This document shows, in pieces, positions 1 to 7,445 of a stretch of DNA of 11,517 bases. The notes below the pieces were generated by a model, which saw only the letters and a list, made by a program, of their open reading frames with translations, was not told where the DNA came from and made no database searches. The position numbers and the translations under genes are program-made. The stretch covers positions 1 to 11,517 of the forward strand of contig CAIUBS010000141.1 of NCBI GenBank assembly GCA_903897475.1, written 5' to 3'. The stretch comes from an uncultured Actinomycetes bacterium (lineage in GTDB: Bacteria > Actinomycetota > Actinomycetes > Nanopelagicales > Nanopelagicaceae). Within the stretch, counting starts at the first letter, position 1. Every line of letters begins with the position of its first letter.

Positions 1-1463
1 TTGGCTGTAGCGATGGCACCAAGCACTGCTGCTGCCTTATTTATGCATTCTTGATTTTCAAGTTCTGGATTTGAATCTGCAACAATTCCTGCCCCCGCTT
101 GAACATAAGCCACACCATCTTTGATTACAGCGGTTCTAATTGCTATACAGGTATCAATATTGCCCATAAAATCTAAGTAACCAATTGTTCCGCCATATAT
201 TGCGCGTCGGCTAATCTCATTTTCTTCAATGATTTCCATAGCACGTGGCTTTGGCGCACCCGATAAAGTTCCAGCTGGAAACACAGAAAGCAATGCTTCG
301 ATTGGTTTCATTGCTGGCAGCAACTTACCAACAACTGTCGAGACAATGTGCATAACATGGGAATACTTCTCAATTTGCATAAACTCAGTAACTTCAACAG
401 TTCCTGGTAAACAAACTCGCCCTAAATCATTTCTACCCAGATCAACCAGCATTAAATGCTCCGCTCTTTCTTTGGGATCGTTTAGAAGCTCTGTAGCAAT
501 TTCGTTATCAACTTTCTCATCCGAATTTCGAGCCCTAGTCCCTGCAATTGGGTGAATCATTACTTGATCACCAGTAACTTTAACGAGTGCTTCTGGACTT
601 GAACCAACTACCGATAATCCATTATCAAATCTAAACAAGTACATATACGGACTTGGATTTTGATCTCTAAGTACGCGATAAAGTTCAAATGGATCGCTAT
701 GTATTTGCATTGAGAACCTTTGTGAGAGCACTACTTGAAATGCCTCTCCGGATTTTATTTCTTCCTTAATTTTATGAACTTTGCTTATGTACTGTTCATC
801 TGTGGTATTTCTTAAAAACTCTGGATTAACACGTTCTGGAATTGCACTTAGATCACTTTCTAATTCTTCAAATAAGTCATCTTCCATTTTATTGAGTCGG
901 CTTAATGAACTTTCATACGCTTGATCAACTCTTTCATTGCTACCGTCCCAATTGATTGCATTTGCAATTAAAGTCACGACTCCTTCATGGTGATCAAATA
1001 CAGCCAGATCAGAAGTTAACATCATTGCAATTTCAGGTATCTCAACATCTGTAATGGTTAAGGTTGGTATTTTTTCTAGTCTTCGGACAATTTCATAACC
1101 AAGGTACCCAACTAGGCCACCAGTTAGGGGTGGAAGATTTGGCAACTTTGGTGAGCGCAGATGAGTAGTAGAAATTCGCAGTGCAGATAATGGATCAATT
1201 CCGCTTGGCGCACCCGCAGGCATAACTCCACTCCAAATTGCTAACCCCTTTTTCTCTGTAAGTGTTGCTTGACTATTAACGCCAATAAATGAGTAACGTG
1301 CCCACACCCCTGATTCAGCTGATTCAAGTAAGAATGTCCCTGCCCGATTGCCTGCTAATTTTGCGTAAATAGACAATGGAGTTTCATTCTTTATTTCGAG
1401 CCTACGAGCAACTGGAATTACATTATTTCCTTGAGCATGTTGGCGAAACTCTTCTAAGCTCAT
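1..1463 (-). CDS. trpE: Anthranilate synthase component I (3' end cut by window edge)
   Basis: Catalyses chorismate plus ammonia or glutamine to anthranilate, the first committed step of tryptophan synthesis, in a cytoplasmic complex with the TrpG amidotransferase (not in the window). My reading of the minus strand is open for 487 codons from ATG 1463 to the edge. Visible are the N-terminal LLESAES element (about residues 45-51) followed by ARYSFIG, the part that binds feedback tryptophan in the family. The chorismate-binding domain follows, with QVVLSQRF, PIAGTRAR, DLGRNDLGRV, HIVSTV, PAGTLSGAPKPRAMEI, GGTIGYL and QAGAGIVADS. The last readable residues are GAIATA, so only about 10-20 residues are missing. 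GAGG at 1473-1476, nine bases upstream, favours ATG 1463; an in-frame ATG at 1478 lacks a comparable site. PabB is the alternative, but the LLES element argues for TrpE. It lies 87 bases after dnaE on the same strand. Confidence 0.95.
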   Translation of the reverse strand, partial: MSLEEFRQHAQGNNVIPVARRLEIKNETPLSIYAKLAGNRAGTFLLESAESGVWARYSFIGVNSQATLTEKKGLAIWSGVMPAGAPSGIDPLSALRISTTHLRSPKLPNLPPLTGGLVGYLGYEIVRRLEKIPTLTITDVEIPEIAMMLTSDLAVFDHHEGVVTLIANAINWDGSNERVDQAYESSLSRLNKMEDDLFEELESDLSAIPERVNPEFLRNTTDEQYISKVHKIKEEIKSGEAFQVVLSQRFSMQIHSDPFELYRVLRDQNPSPYMYLFRFDNGLSVVGSSPEALVKVTGDQVMIHPIAGTRARNSDEKVDNEIATELLNDPKERAEHLMLVDLGRNDLGRVCLPGTVEVTEFMQIEKYSHVMHIVSTVVGKLLPAMKPIEALLSVFPAGTLSGAPKPRAMEIIEENEISRRAIYGGTIGYLDFMGNIDTCIAIRTAVIKDGVAYVQAGAGIVADSNPELENQECINKAAAVLGAIATA

Positions 1464-1521
1464 AAGAGATTTCCTCATGAGCATATTGTGCCGTAAGGAG
1501 TTACAGGCTTGTTGCCATTAA

Positions 1522-1562
1522 ATTTACACAGTAAATAGTAAATCTACTTGCTAGACTAACAA
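1522..1562 (-). promoter_or_regulatory. Possible trpE promoter with operator-like repeat
   Basis: The dnaE-trpE gap (1464-1550) holds, on the minus strand, two tandem ATTTACT units (1530-1543) followed by GTGTAAAT. The second unit and the inverted copy form ATTTAC-TGT-GTAAAT (1522-1536), a perfect 6-bp dyad with a 3-base centre. A candidate -35 TTGTTA (1557-1562, inside the dnaE 3' end), a 16-base spacer and a -10 TACTAT (1535-1540) would place the repeat on the -10 and start point, where a repressor would act. Each hexamer matches consensus at only 4 of 6 bases. The hairpin is AT-only apart from its closing C-G pair and has no T-run, so it is a poor terminator for dnaE. No Trp-rich leader peptide is seen. 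Confidence 0.3.
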
Positions 1563-4500
1563 ACAGTCAGGTCCAAGCACTGTTTTAAGATCCGCGCTAA
1601 GGCTTGGTGAAGCTGCAACTTTTAATCCTTCATCCAATTTTAGTACCGTACTTTTTGCTCCATCTGCTAGCCGTAAATGAACTTCTCGACCGCCAGGATG
1701 TGAACGTAAAATCTCTTTAACTCTATCAATAATTGGTGGTGTACATCTTGCCATCTCCATTGAGATTACAAGTGGCCCAGTTGGTACCAAATTTAGATCT
1801 GGCAATGTTAGATCTAGCGCAGAGACTCTGGCTTGCTCTTCACGCTTATCAACTCTTCCTCTAATTGCAACAATTCGATCCTCAACTAGATTAACTCCAT
1901 GTGTTGCATATGAGTTTGAGAAGAATAGAACATCAATTGCTCCTTCTAAATCTTCAACGGTCACTATTGCCCATGGAGTTCCCTGCCTTGAAACTTTTCG
2001 CTGAATTTGAGTAACTAATCCACAGATTGTAATTATTTGGTCATGAGAGACCTCAGAAATTTGGCTAATTGAAAAATCTGATACGGATTTTAAAATGTGT
2101 TCTACCCCTAGAAGTGGATGATCTGAGACATAAAGCCCAAGCATTTCTCTTTCATATCCCAGTAAAACCATTTTTTCCCATTCGATTTTTGGAATATCTA
2201 GATCTACCCCACTAACAGAGGTAGTTGCGTTAGTTGCTCCGAATAAATCAAATTGACCAATTGATTCAGCACGTTTTGCTTCAGACACAGCATCTAGAGC
2301 CTCTAAATAAACCATCATCAATCCTCGGCGAGTATGACCTAGGGAATCAAAGGCACCCGCCTTAATTAAAGATTCAATGCTTTTCTTGTTGCACACAATG
2401 GAGTCAACCTTTGCCAAGAAATCACCAAAGCTTAAATACTTACTCTTTTCCTCTCTGTTCCTTATGATGGAAGCAACCACATTCTCACCAACATTTCTTA
2501 TCGCCGTAAGCCCAAAACGAATGTCCATACCTCGTGGCGTATATTCCGAATCAGACTCGTTAACATCTGGAGGTAAAACTTTTATCCCCATTCGGCGACA
2601 TTCATTTAGATATAGTGCGCTTTTGTCTTTATCATCACGCACACTTGTTAGAAGTGCTGCCATGTACTCTGTTGGATAATTAGCCTTTAAATAAGCGGTC
2701 CAAAACGAAAGTAAACCGTAACCAGCACTGTGAGCTCTATTGAAGGCATAATCAGAAAATGGAATAAGTGTTTGCCATAATTTTTCAATTGCGTCTGAGG
2801 AGAACCCATTGGATTTCATTCCTTCCTCAAAATGTACCTTTTCTTTATCAAGAATCTCCTTATTCTTTTTGCCCATAGCTTTTCTAAGTAGATCGGCTCG
2901 ACCCAATGTAAAACCTGCAACTTTTCTTGCGATGGCTAATACTTGCTCCTGATAGACAATCAAACCGTAGGTATCTTTTAAGATTTCATTTAGTGGCTTT
3001 TCTAACTCAGCATGAATTGCCACCGGGTTCTTTCTACCGTTTTTATAATCTGCATACTTATTATGTGAATCTTCACCCATAGGTCCTGGACGATACAAGG
3101 CAATAACAGCTGAAATATCTTCAAAACTATCTGGAGCCATAGATCTTAAAAGAGCTCGAATTGGCGCACTATCTAATTGGAATACTCCTAAAGTATCTCC
3201 CCTAGAAAGCAATTCAAAAGTCTTTTTATCCTGTAATGGCAACTCTTCCAGTACTACCTTTTTGCCAAGATTCTTTTCAATATTTACCAAACAATCATCC
3301 AATACTGAAAGATTTCTTAATCCTAAAAAGTCCATTTTAAGTAGGCCAATTGCCTCACAGGCGCCCATATCGAATTGCGTAATTACTGCACCATCTGCTT
3401 CTCGCCGATGAATTGGAATCACATCTAACAACGGTTCTTTACTTAAAATTACTCCGGCGGCATGAACACCCCATTGCCGCTTAAGTCCTTCAATACCTCG
3501 CGCAGTATCAACAATTCTCTTCGAATCAGGATCACTTTCATAGAGATTTCTAAACTCTGATGCTTCACCATATCTATCATCTTCGACATTAAAAATTCCA
3601 CTAAGTGAAATATCTTTTCCCATAACTGAAGGTGGTAAAGACTTTGTTAGTCTTTCCCCAAGTGCATACGGATACCCAAGAACTCTAGTTGAGTCCTTTA
3701 TTGCTTGCTTTGATTTAATAGTTCCATAAGTAATTATTTGAGCAACTCGATCATCGCCATATTTTGTTGTTGCATATTGAATCATCTCTGATCTTCGGCG
3801 TTCATCAAAATCTAAATCAATATCAGGCATGGATATACGTTCTGGATTTAAAAATCTTTCAAACAGTAAACCAAATTTAATTGGATCTAATCCGGTAATA
3901 CCAAGAGCGTAGGAAACTAGCGAGCCGGCAGCAGATCCTCGGCCAGGCCCAACCCTTATTCCGACCTTCCTGGCGTGATTGCACAAATCTGATACAACTA
4001 AAAAGTATCCGGGAAATCCCATTTTAATCATTACATCGAGTTCAAAATTTAATCGCTCCTGATACTCAGTTGGAATCTGTCCATTAAGTTTGCTCGATAA
4101 TCCTGCATTGGCAACCTTAATCAACCAACTATCCTCTGTTTCGCCCTGAGGAACTTCAAATCTTGGTAAAAGATTTTCACCCTCACGCATGGTTATTTCA
4201 CAACGCTCAGCAATTATCAATGTATTGTCACAGGATTCTGGAATATCTTTAAATAGCTTTCTCATTTGAGCTGCACTCTTCAAATAAAATTCAGAGTTTT
4301 CAAATTTAAATCTCTTAGGGTCGGCAAGGGTTGAACCAGATTGTATGCAAAGTAAAACTTCATGTGCTGATGCATCTTTATGGAAGGTATAGTGCAAATC
4401 ATTGGTGGCCAGGGGTGGCAAATTTAAATCTCTACCTAACTTAAGTAAATCAGTAAAAACTCTCTTTTCAATATCAATTGAATGATCCATTAATTCAAGA

Positions 4501-5078
4501 AAGAAATTGTCAGCTCCGAATATATCTTTCATTTCACTTGCAGCTTTTAGTGCTTCATCGTAAGCACCCATACGTAGTCGAGTTTGAATCTCACCACCGG
4601 CACAACCTGTAGTACCTATTAATCCAGTTGAATACTTTGCGAGTAATTCTCGGTCGACTCTTGGTTTATAGTAAAAACCTTCAAGTGATGCAAGTGATGA
4701 GAGTTTAAATAAATTTGAAAGACCTTTGTTATTCTCAGCCAAAATAGTCATGTGGGTATAAGCACCCCCGGCTGAAACATCATCTTCTCCACCTTCAGCC
4801 CATTTAACTCTTCGCTTATCAAATCTAGATTCAGGCGCAACATAGGCCTCAATACCAATAATCGGCTTTACCTTTGCAGCCCTGGCAATTTTATAAAACT
4901 CAAATGCACCAAAAACATTTCCATGATCGGTCATCGCAATTGCTGGCATATTTTGATTTGCGACCTCATCGACTAGCTCGGAAATTTTTGCAGCGCCATC
5001 CAGCATGGAGTATTCGGTATGTACATGTAGGTGTACAAAATTCTCCGAGTTATCTGAATTTTTGATTGAACTAGACAT
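1551..5078 (-). CDS. dnaE: DNA polymerase III alpha subunit, DnaE1 type
   Basis: Replicative polymerase, 1175 residues, close to the usual actinobacterial DnaE1 length. The PHP domain (about 14-290) keeps all the expected metal ligands: H18/H20 in HLHVH, D27, H52 in TDHGN, E77, H109, C159 and D227/H229 in NDLHY. The palm has GPGRGSAAGS (377-386), PDIDLDF (418-424, catalytic D421 and D423) and D583 in KMDFLGL. Fingers and tandem helix-hairpin-helix follow (AIRNVGENV near 859). QFDLF at 942-946 fits a beta-clamp-binding pentapeptide. An OB fold lies at about 1014-1090, then a short C-terminal domain. The full PHP site suggests intrinsic proofreading, as shown for mycobacterial DnaE1. Start ATG 5078 is 30 bases after rluD; a stop 27 bases upstream in frame leaves no other standard start. 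No good ribosome site sits at normal spacing (AAAGGTG is about 15 bases away), so translation may depend on coupling. Confidence 0.98.
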   Translation of the reverse strand: MSSSIKNSDNSENFVHLHVHTEYSMLDGAAKISELVDEVANQNMPAIAMTDHGNVFGAFEFYKIARAAKVKPIIGIEAYVAPESRFDKRRVKWAEGGEDDVSAGGAYTHMTILAENNKGLSNLFKLSSLASLEGFYYKPRVDRELLAKYSTGLIGTTGCAGGEIQTRLRMGAYDEALKAASEMKDIFGADNFFLELMDHSIDIEKRVFTDLLKLGRDLNLPPLATNDLHYTFHKDASAHEVLLCIQSGSTLADPKRFKFENSEFYLKSAAQMRKLFKDIPESCDNTLIIAERCEITMREGENLLPRFEVPQGETEDSWLIKVANAGLSSKLNGQIPTEYQERLNFELDVMIKMGFPGYFLVVSDLCNHARKVGIRVGPGRGSAAGSLVSYALGITGLDPIKFGLLFERFLNPERISMPDIDLDFDERRRSEMIQYATTKYGDDRVAQIITYGTIKSKQAIKDSTRVLGYPYALGERLTKSLPPSVMGKDISLSGIFNVEDDRYGEASEFRNLYESDPDSKRIVDTARGIEGLKRQWGVHAAGVILSKEPLLDVIPIHRREADGAVITQFDMGACEAIGLLKMDFLGLRNLSVLDDCLVNIEKNLGKKVVLEELPLQDKKTFELLSRGDTLGVFQLDSAPIRALLRSMAPDSFEDISAVIALYRPGPMGEDSHNKYADYKNGRKNPVAIHAELEKPLNEILKDTYGLIVYQEQVLAIARKVAGFTLGRADLLRKAMGKKNKEILDKEKVHFEEGMKSNGFSSDAIEKLWQTLIPFSDYAFNRAHSAGYGLLSFWTAYLKANYPTEYMAALLTSVRDDKDKSALYLNECRRMGIKVLPPDVNESDSEYTPRGMDIRFGLTAIRNVGENVVASIIRNREEKSKYLSFGDFLAKVDSIVCNKKSIESLIKAGAFDSLGHTRRGLMMVYLEALDAVSEAKRAESIGQFDLFGATNATTSVSGVDLDIPKIEWEKMVLLGYEREMLGLYVSDHPLLGVEHILKSVSDFSISQISEVSHDQIITICGLVTQIQRKVSRQGTPWAIVTVEDLEGAIDVLFFSNSYATHGVNLVEDRIVAIRGRVDKREEQARVSALDLTLPDLNLVPTGPLVISMEMARCTPPIIDRVKEILRSHPGGREVHLRLADGAKSTVLKLDEGLKVAASPSLSADLKTVLGPDCLLV

Positions 5079-5108
5079 GGATGGTGAGATTACTACGCAC
5101 CTTTATTA

Positions 5109-6047
5109 CTATCGGGCTATATCTGAAAGTAGCGCTAATGAGCGTGTCAGATCCTCTGGATAATCGCTGGTAAATGAGATCCGCTCTCCGCTTGCCGGGT
5201 GGGTAAAGGCAAGTTGCTTGGCGTGAAGCCAAGGCCGTGTGATTTTTAACTTTTGTGCCAATGCTGGATCAGATCCATAAGTTAGATCTCCAACTAATGG
5301 GTGGTGCAGTGCTGAAAAATGAACTCTAATTTGGTGAGTTCGTCCAGTTTCTAATTCTATCTCCAGCAATGTTACCGCTGGAAAAACTTCTAAAGTTTTA
5401 TAGTGCGTAATGCTTGGCTTGCCATTTGCAACAACAGCAAAACGGTAATCCTCTCGAGGATGTCGATCTATAGGGGCATCAATTGTGCCAACCGTTGGAT
5501 CCATGTGTCCTTGAACCAAAGCGTGATAAACCTTTGAAACACTTCTTTGCCGAAATTGATCCTTTAATCTTGTGTAAGCAATTTCATTTTTAGCTACAAC
5601 CATAAGCCCTGATGTTCCAACATCTAATCGATGAACTACTCCTTGACGCTCTGCTGCTCCAGAAGTTGCTAATTGGTAGCCAGCAGCGAAAATTGCTCCC
5701 ACAACTGTTGCACCTTGCCACCCAGGACTTGGGTGGGCGGCAATCCCAACTGGTTTGTCAATTACTATTAAAAATTCATCATCATAAACAACTTTTAGAC
5801 CATCAACTGGTGTCGCTACTAACTTAGCCTCACCTTTCACCTCCGGCAGTAATATCTCAAGTACTTCACCCGTTAAAACTTTATCTGACTTTCCAACGAC
5901 AGAGCCTGACTTAGTAATATCGCCAGATTCGATCAATCCAACAATCACATTGCGAGAAAGTCCGAGTAATCGAGAAAGAGCAGTATCTACACGCTCTAAA
6001 TTAAGCCCTTCTGGGATTGATAAATTTCTTTTCTCTCGAGTACTCAT
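5109..6047 (-). CDS. rluD: RluA/RluD-family 23S rRNA pseudouridine synthase
   Basis: Isomerises uridine to pseudouridine in RNA; the RluD branch modifies helix 69 of 23S rRNA. 312 residues. The N-terminal S4 RNA-binding domain spans about 15-70 (NLERVDTALSRLLGLSRN). The catalytic domain starts near residue 85, with IDKPVGIAAHPS (96-107), the catalytic motif HRLDVGTSG (139-147; nucleophile D142) and ETGRTHQIRVH (233-243), whose arginine is conserved. Domain order and length are normal. ATG 6047 overlaps the lspA stop as ATGA, with AAGGA at 6054-6058 six bases upstream, so start and coupling are clear. Position next to lspA is conserved in many bacteria. The specific site (RluD rather than RluC or TruC type) is inferred from the S4 domain and neighbourhood, not proven. 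Confidence 0.93.
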   Translation of the reverse strand: MSTREKRNLSIPEGLNLERVDTALSRLLGLSRNVIVGLIESGDITKSGSVVGKSDKVLTGEVLEILLPEVKGEAKLVATPVDGLKVVYDDEFLIVIDKPVGIAAHPSPGWQGATVVGAIFAAGYQLATSGAAERQGVVHRLDVGTSGLMVVAKNEIAYTRLKDQFRQRSVSKVYHALVQGHMDPTVGTIDAPIDRHPREDYRFAVVANGKPSITHYKTLEVFPAVTLLEIELETGRTHQIRVHFSALHHPLVGDLTYGSDPALAQKLKITRPWLHAKQLAFTHPASGERISFTSDYPEDLTRSLALLSDIAR

Positions 6048-6529
6048 TTTGAATCCTTATTACCAATAGCTGCAACATTCTTCCAACTTAAATATGTAAT
6101 TAAGATTGCCGCACTCACCACTGACATATCTGCCACGTTAAAAATCGGCCAATTCGGAAGTTGGATCCAATCAACCACCTCTCCTTGCAATCCTCTAGGT
6201 GGCCTAAAAATGCGATCATTTAAATTTCCAAAAATTCCACCTAGGGCAAGCCCCAAAGCTACAGCCCACCTTGTAGAGGTAATTTTACGTCCGTAGTAAA
6301 AGATTGAAGCAGCAACAACCATTGCAAAGCTAGATAGAAAAATGGTGGCATTTGATGCAAAGCTAAATGCTGCACCTGAATTAAAAGCTAATTTTAACTG
6401 AAGAAAAGAGCCAACTACTTTAATGGGTCCATCTGCAAGGTAAGTTAGCGCTAACTCTTTACTTAAATAATCCAACGCGAAAACAATTAAAGCGGTTACC
6501 GCTAGCCATTTTCGCTGAGTGAAATTCAG
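6044..6529 (-). CDS. lspA: Lipoprotein signal peptidase II, probable CTG start
   Basis: Membrane aspartyl protease that removes signal peptides from diacylglyceryl-modified prolipoproteins. From CTG 6529 it is 161 residues with four predicted membrane helices: about 7-23 (KWLAVTALIVFALDYLSK), 60-78, 86-102 and 132-150. Family motifs are the DxxSK box just after helix 1, FNSGAAFSF, GNLNDR (102-107), and the catalytic aspartates in VVDW (D120) and NVADMS (D134). The first standard initiation codon in frame is TTG 6475, which would delete helix 1 and has no ribosome site. CTG 6529 instead has GAGG at 6537-6540 seven bases upstream, overlaps the traR stop as CTGA, and restores the family N terminus. 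ACG codons further up are the only other option before traR sequence becomes too long an extension. Function is near certain; the start is inferred. Confidence 0.93.
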   Translation of the reverse strand: MNFTQRKWLAVTALIVFALDYLSKELALTYLADGPIKVVGSFLQLKLAFNSGAAFSFASNATIFLSSFAMVVAASIFYYGRKITSTRWAVALGLALGGIFGNLNDRIFRPPRGLQGEVVDWIQLPNWPIFNVADMSVVSAAILITYLSWKNVAAIGNKDSK

Positions 6530-7332
6530 CGTCGTTCCTCTTTTTGTTTACAGACCATACATAGGGTGGCTCTAGGAAAAACTTGCAATCTTGCCTTTCC
6601 AATAAAATTGCCACACTCTTCACACTTTCCGTAAGTTTTATTTGCAATTCTTTCTAAAGCTCTCTCTGCTTGCTCAACCATATCTCTTGCGTTATAAACC
6701 AAGGACATCTCATGTTCTCTTTCAAATGTTTTGGCACCAGCATCCGCTTGATCATCCCCTGCGCCCACACCTGCTGCCTCTACCAGATCTTCCATCTCAG
6801 TTTCTGCGATCTCTAACTCCTTGCGCAACCTTTCCAAATCCTTAGACAATTCAGTTTTCATAATTTTTAACTCAGTTGCACTCCATGCTAACTCTTCAGT
6901 TTGAACTACAAGTGGAGCAGGCGCGGCTTTAATCGGCTTAAGTGCTGCAGCCTTCTTCGACTTGATTACAGGTTTTGGTGGTGGAAGCATTACAAGTCTG
7001 CGTTCTTCAATAATTGGAGCAGCATTTGCATTTGGCATTGTTGAAGTTACAGAAATTGTTGTTGAAGAGCCCGAGGTTGAAGTTTGTAATTTAGCCGGAA
7101 AGGGCTTTCCTGGTGCTTTTTTATTGAGCGGCTTGGCTGCTAATTTTGGCTTAACAATATTTGGAGAACGCTTTGCCAATTTAGCGACTGGTTTCTTTGT
7201 AATTTTCTTGGCAGCCACTTTTCTACTCGGAGTCTTTTTGGCAACTTTTTTTGCGCCACTTTTGCTTGGCTTCTTTGAAGTTGCCTTTTTGCTTTTCGAT
7301 GCGGATTTCTTAAACAATTTACGAATAGCCAC
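6526..7332 (-). CDS. TraR/DksA-type zinc-finger protein with long basic N-terminal tail
   Basis: Family members bind in the RNA polymerase secondary channel and modulate initiation; this role is inferred here. From GTG 7332 it has 268 residues. Residues 1-85 are very rich in K, A, S and P with repeated KKxxxKK and AAKK-like units, resembling a histone H1 tail. A T/S/P/A-rich linker runs to about 145. A coiled coil follows (about 155-187), a tip with GDDQADAG (close to the DxxDxA tip of DksA), FEREHEMSL, and a zinc finger C237-x2-C240-x17-C258-x2-C261 ending in KQKEERR. The start is GTG 7332 because AGGGGG lies four bases upstream and the predicted promoter sits between it and the longer in-frame TTG at 7401. 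Lead gene of traR-lspA-rluD-dnaE. The TraR domain next to lspA is common in Actinobacteria; the tail is the unusual part. Confidence 0.88.
   Translation of the reverse strand: MAIRKLFKKSASKSKKATSKKPSKSGAKKVAKKTPSRKVAAKKITKKPVAKLAKRSPNIVKPKLAAKPLNKKAPGKPFPAKLQTSTSGSSTTISVTSTMPNANAAPIIEERRLVMLPPPKPVIKSKKAAALKPIKAAPAPLVVQTEELAWSATELKIMKTELSKDLERLRKELEIAETEMEDLVEAAGVGAGDDQADAGAKTFEREHEMSLVYNARDMVEQAERALERIANKTYGKCEECGNFIGKARLQVFPRATLCMVCKQKEERR
6530..6541 (-). promoter_or_regulatory. Ribosome binding site deciding the lspA start
   Basis: AGAGGA (6536-6541) within the last traR codons, with a spacer of about seven bases to CTG 6529. There is no comparable purine run before TTG 6475. The arrangement mirrors the lspA-rluD junction, where AAGGA precedes an ATGA overlap. 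Confidence 0.6.
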
Positions 7333-7349
7333 AATACCCCCTGGAGGGG
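7333..7349 (-). promoter_or_regulatory. traR ribosome site inside a short GC-rich dyad
   Basis: Read on the minus strand, CCCC-TCCA-GGGG (7338-7349) is a 4-bp, all-GC stem whose 3' arm is the ribosome site AGGGGG (7337-7342), followed by TATT and GTG 7332. If the transcript begins near 7348 the stem is shortened to three pairs, so masking would be weak. It supports GTG 7332 as the start. Confidence 0.45.
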
Positions 7350-7354
7350 CAAAG

Positions 7355-7382
7355 ATTATGGCTTGGCTGGTGTAATTACCAA
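7355..7382 (-). promoter_or_regulatory. Predicted promoter of the traR-lspA-rluD-dnaE operon
   Basis: TTGGTA (7377-7382) as -35, a 16-base spacer and CATAAT (7355-7360) as -10, matching sigma-70/SigA consensus at 4 and 5 of 6 positions. A start near 7348 would give a leader of about 16 bases carrying the AGGGGG ribosome site. It lies back to back with the ileS promoter. Confidence 0.55.
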
Positions 7383-7384
7383 CC
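7365..7384. repeat. Imperfect inverted repeat in the divergent control region
   Basis: GGCTGGT (7365-7371), GTAATT spacer, ACCAACC (7378-7384): seven-base arms with one mismatch. It covers the -35 and part of the spacer of the predicted traR promoter and lies about 28 bases upstream of the predicted ileS -35. It could be an operator; chance cannot be excluded at this size. Confidence 0.3.
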
Positions 7385-7411
7385 GCCACCCCCGAGGGCA
7401 ATTAGAGAGTT

Positions 7412-7440
7412 CTGAGAAAGCATATCCACCGCGTTAGAAT
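7412..7440 (+). promoter_or_regulatory. Predicted ileS promoter giving a leaderless message
   Basis: CTGAGA (7412-7417) as -35, a 17-base spacer and TAGAAT (7435-7440) as -10. The -10 ends five bases before the GTG at 7446, so a start six to seven bases downstream falls on or next to the initiation codon. No ribosome site exists at normal spacing; the only purine run, TAGG, abuts the GTG. Leaderless messages are common in Actinobacteria. Confidence 0.55.
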
Positions 7441-7445
7441 GTAGG

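Noticed and set aside
229..555. Plus-strand frame of 108 codons.
   Set aside because: It lies antisense within trpE, whose reading frame carries all the family motifs.
1496..1518. Short minus-strand frame MATSL before trpE as a possible attenuator leader peptide.
   Set aside because: It has no Trp codons and no terminator hairpin follows it.
1520..1545. Hairpin after dnaE as an intrinsic terminator.
   Set aside because: The stem is almost entirely A-T and no T-run follows; it fits an operator better than a terminator.
4874..5065. Plus-strand frame opposite the start of dnaE, considered as a small antisense gene.
   Set aside because: It is fully contained in the conserved PHP coding sequence and has no ribosome site or recognisable product.
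6962..7375. Plus-strand frame encoding a hydrophobic, Phe/Leu-rich protein.
   Set aside because: It is antisense to the lysine-rich tail of the TraR gene; Lys codons read backwards give Phe and Leu, which explains its membrane-like look. No ribosome site or family match.
7428..7433. ACCGCG hexamer before ileS, resembling the end of the T-box motif.
   Set aside because: Only six bases match, the preceding GGTGG is missing, and the hexamer lies upstream of the predicted -10, so it would not be transcribed.
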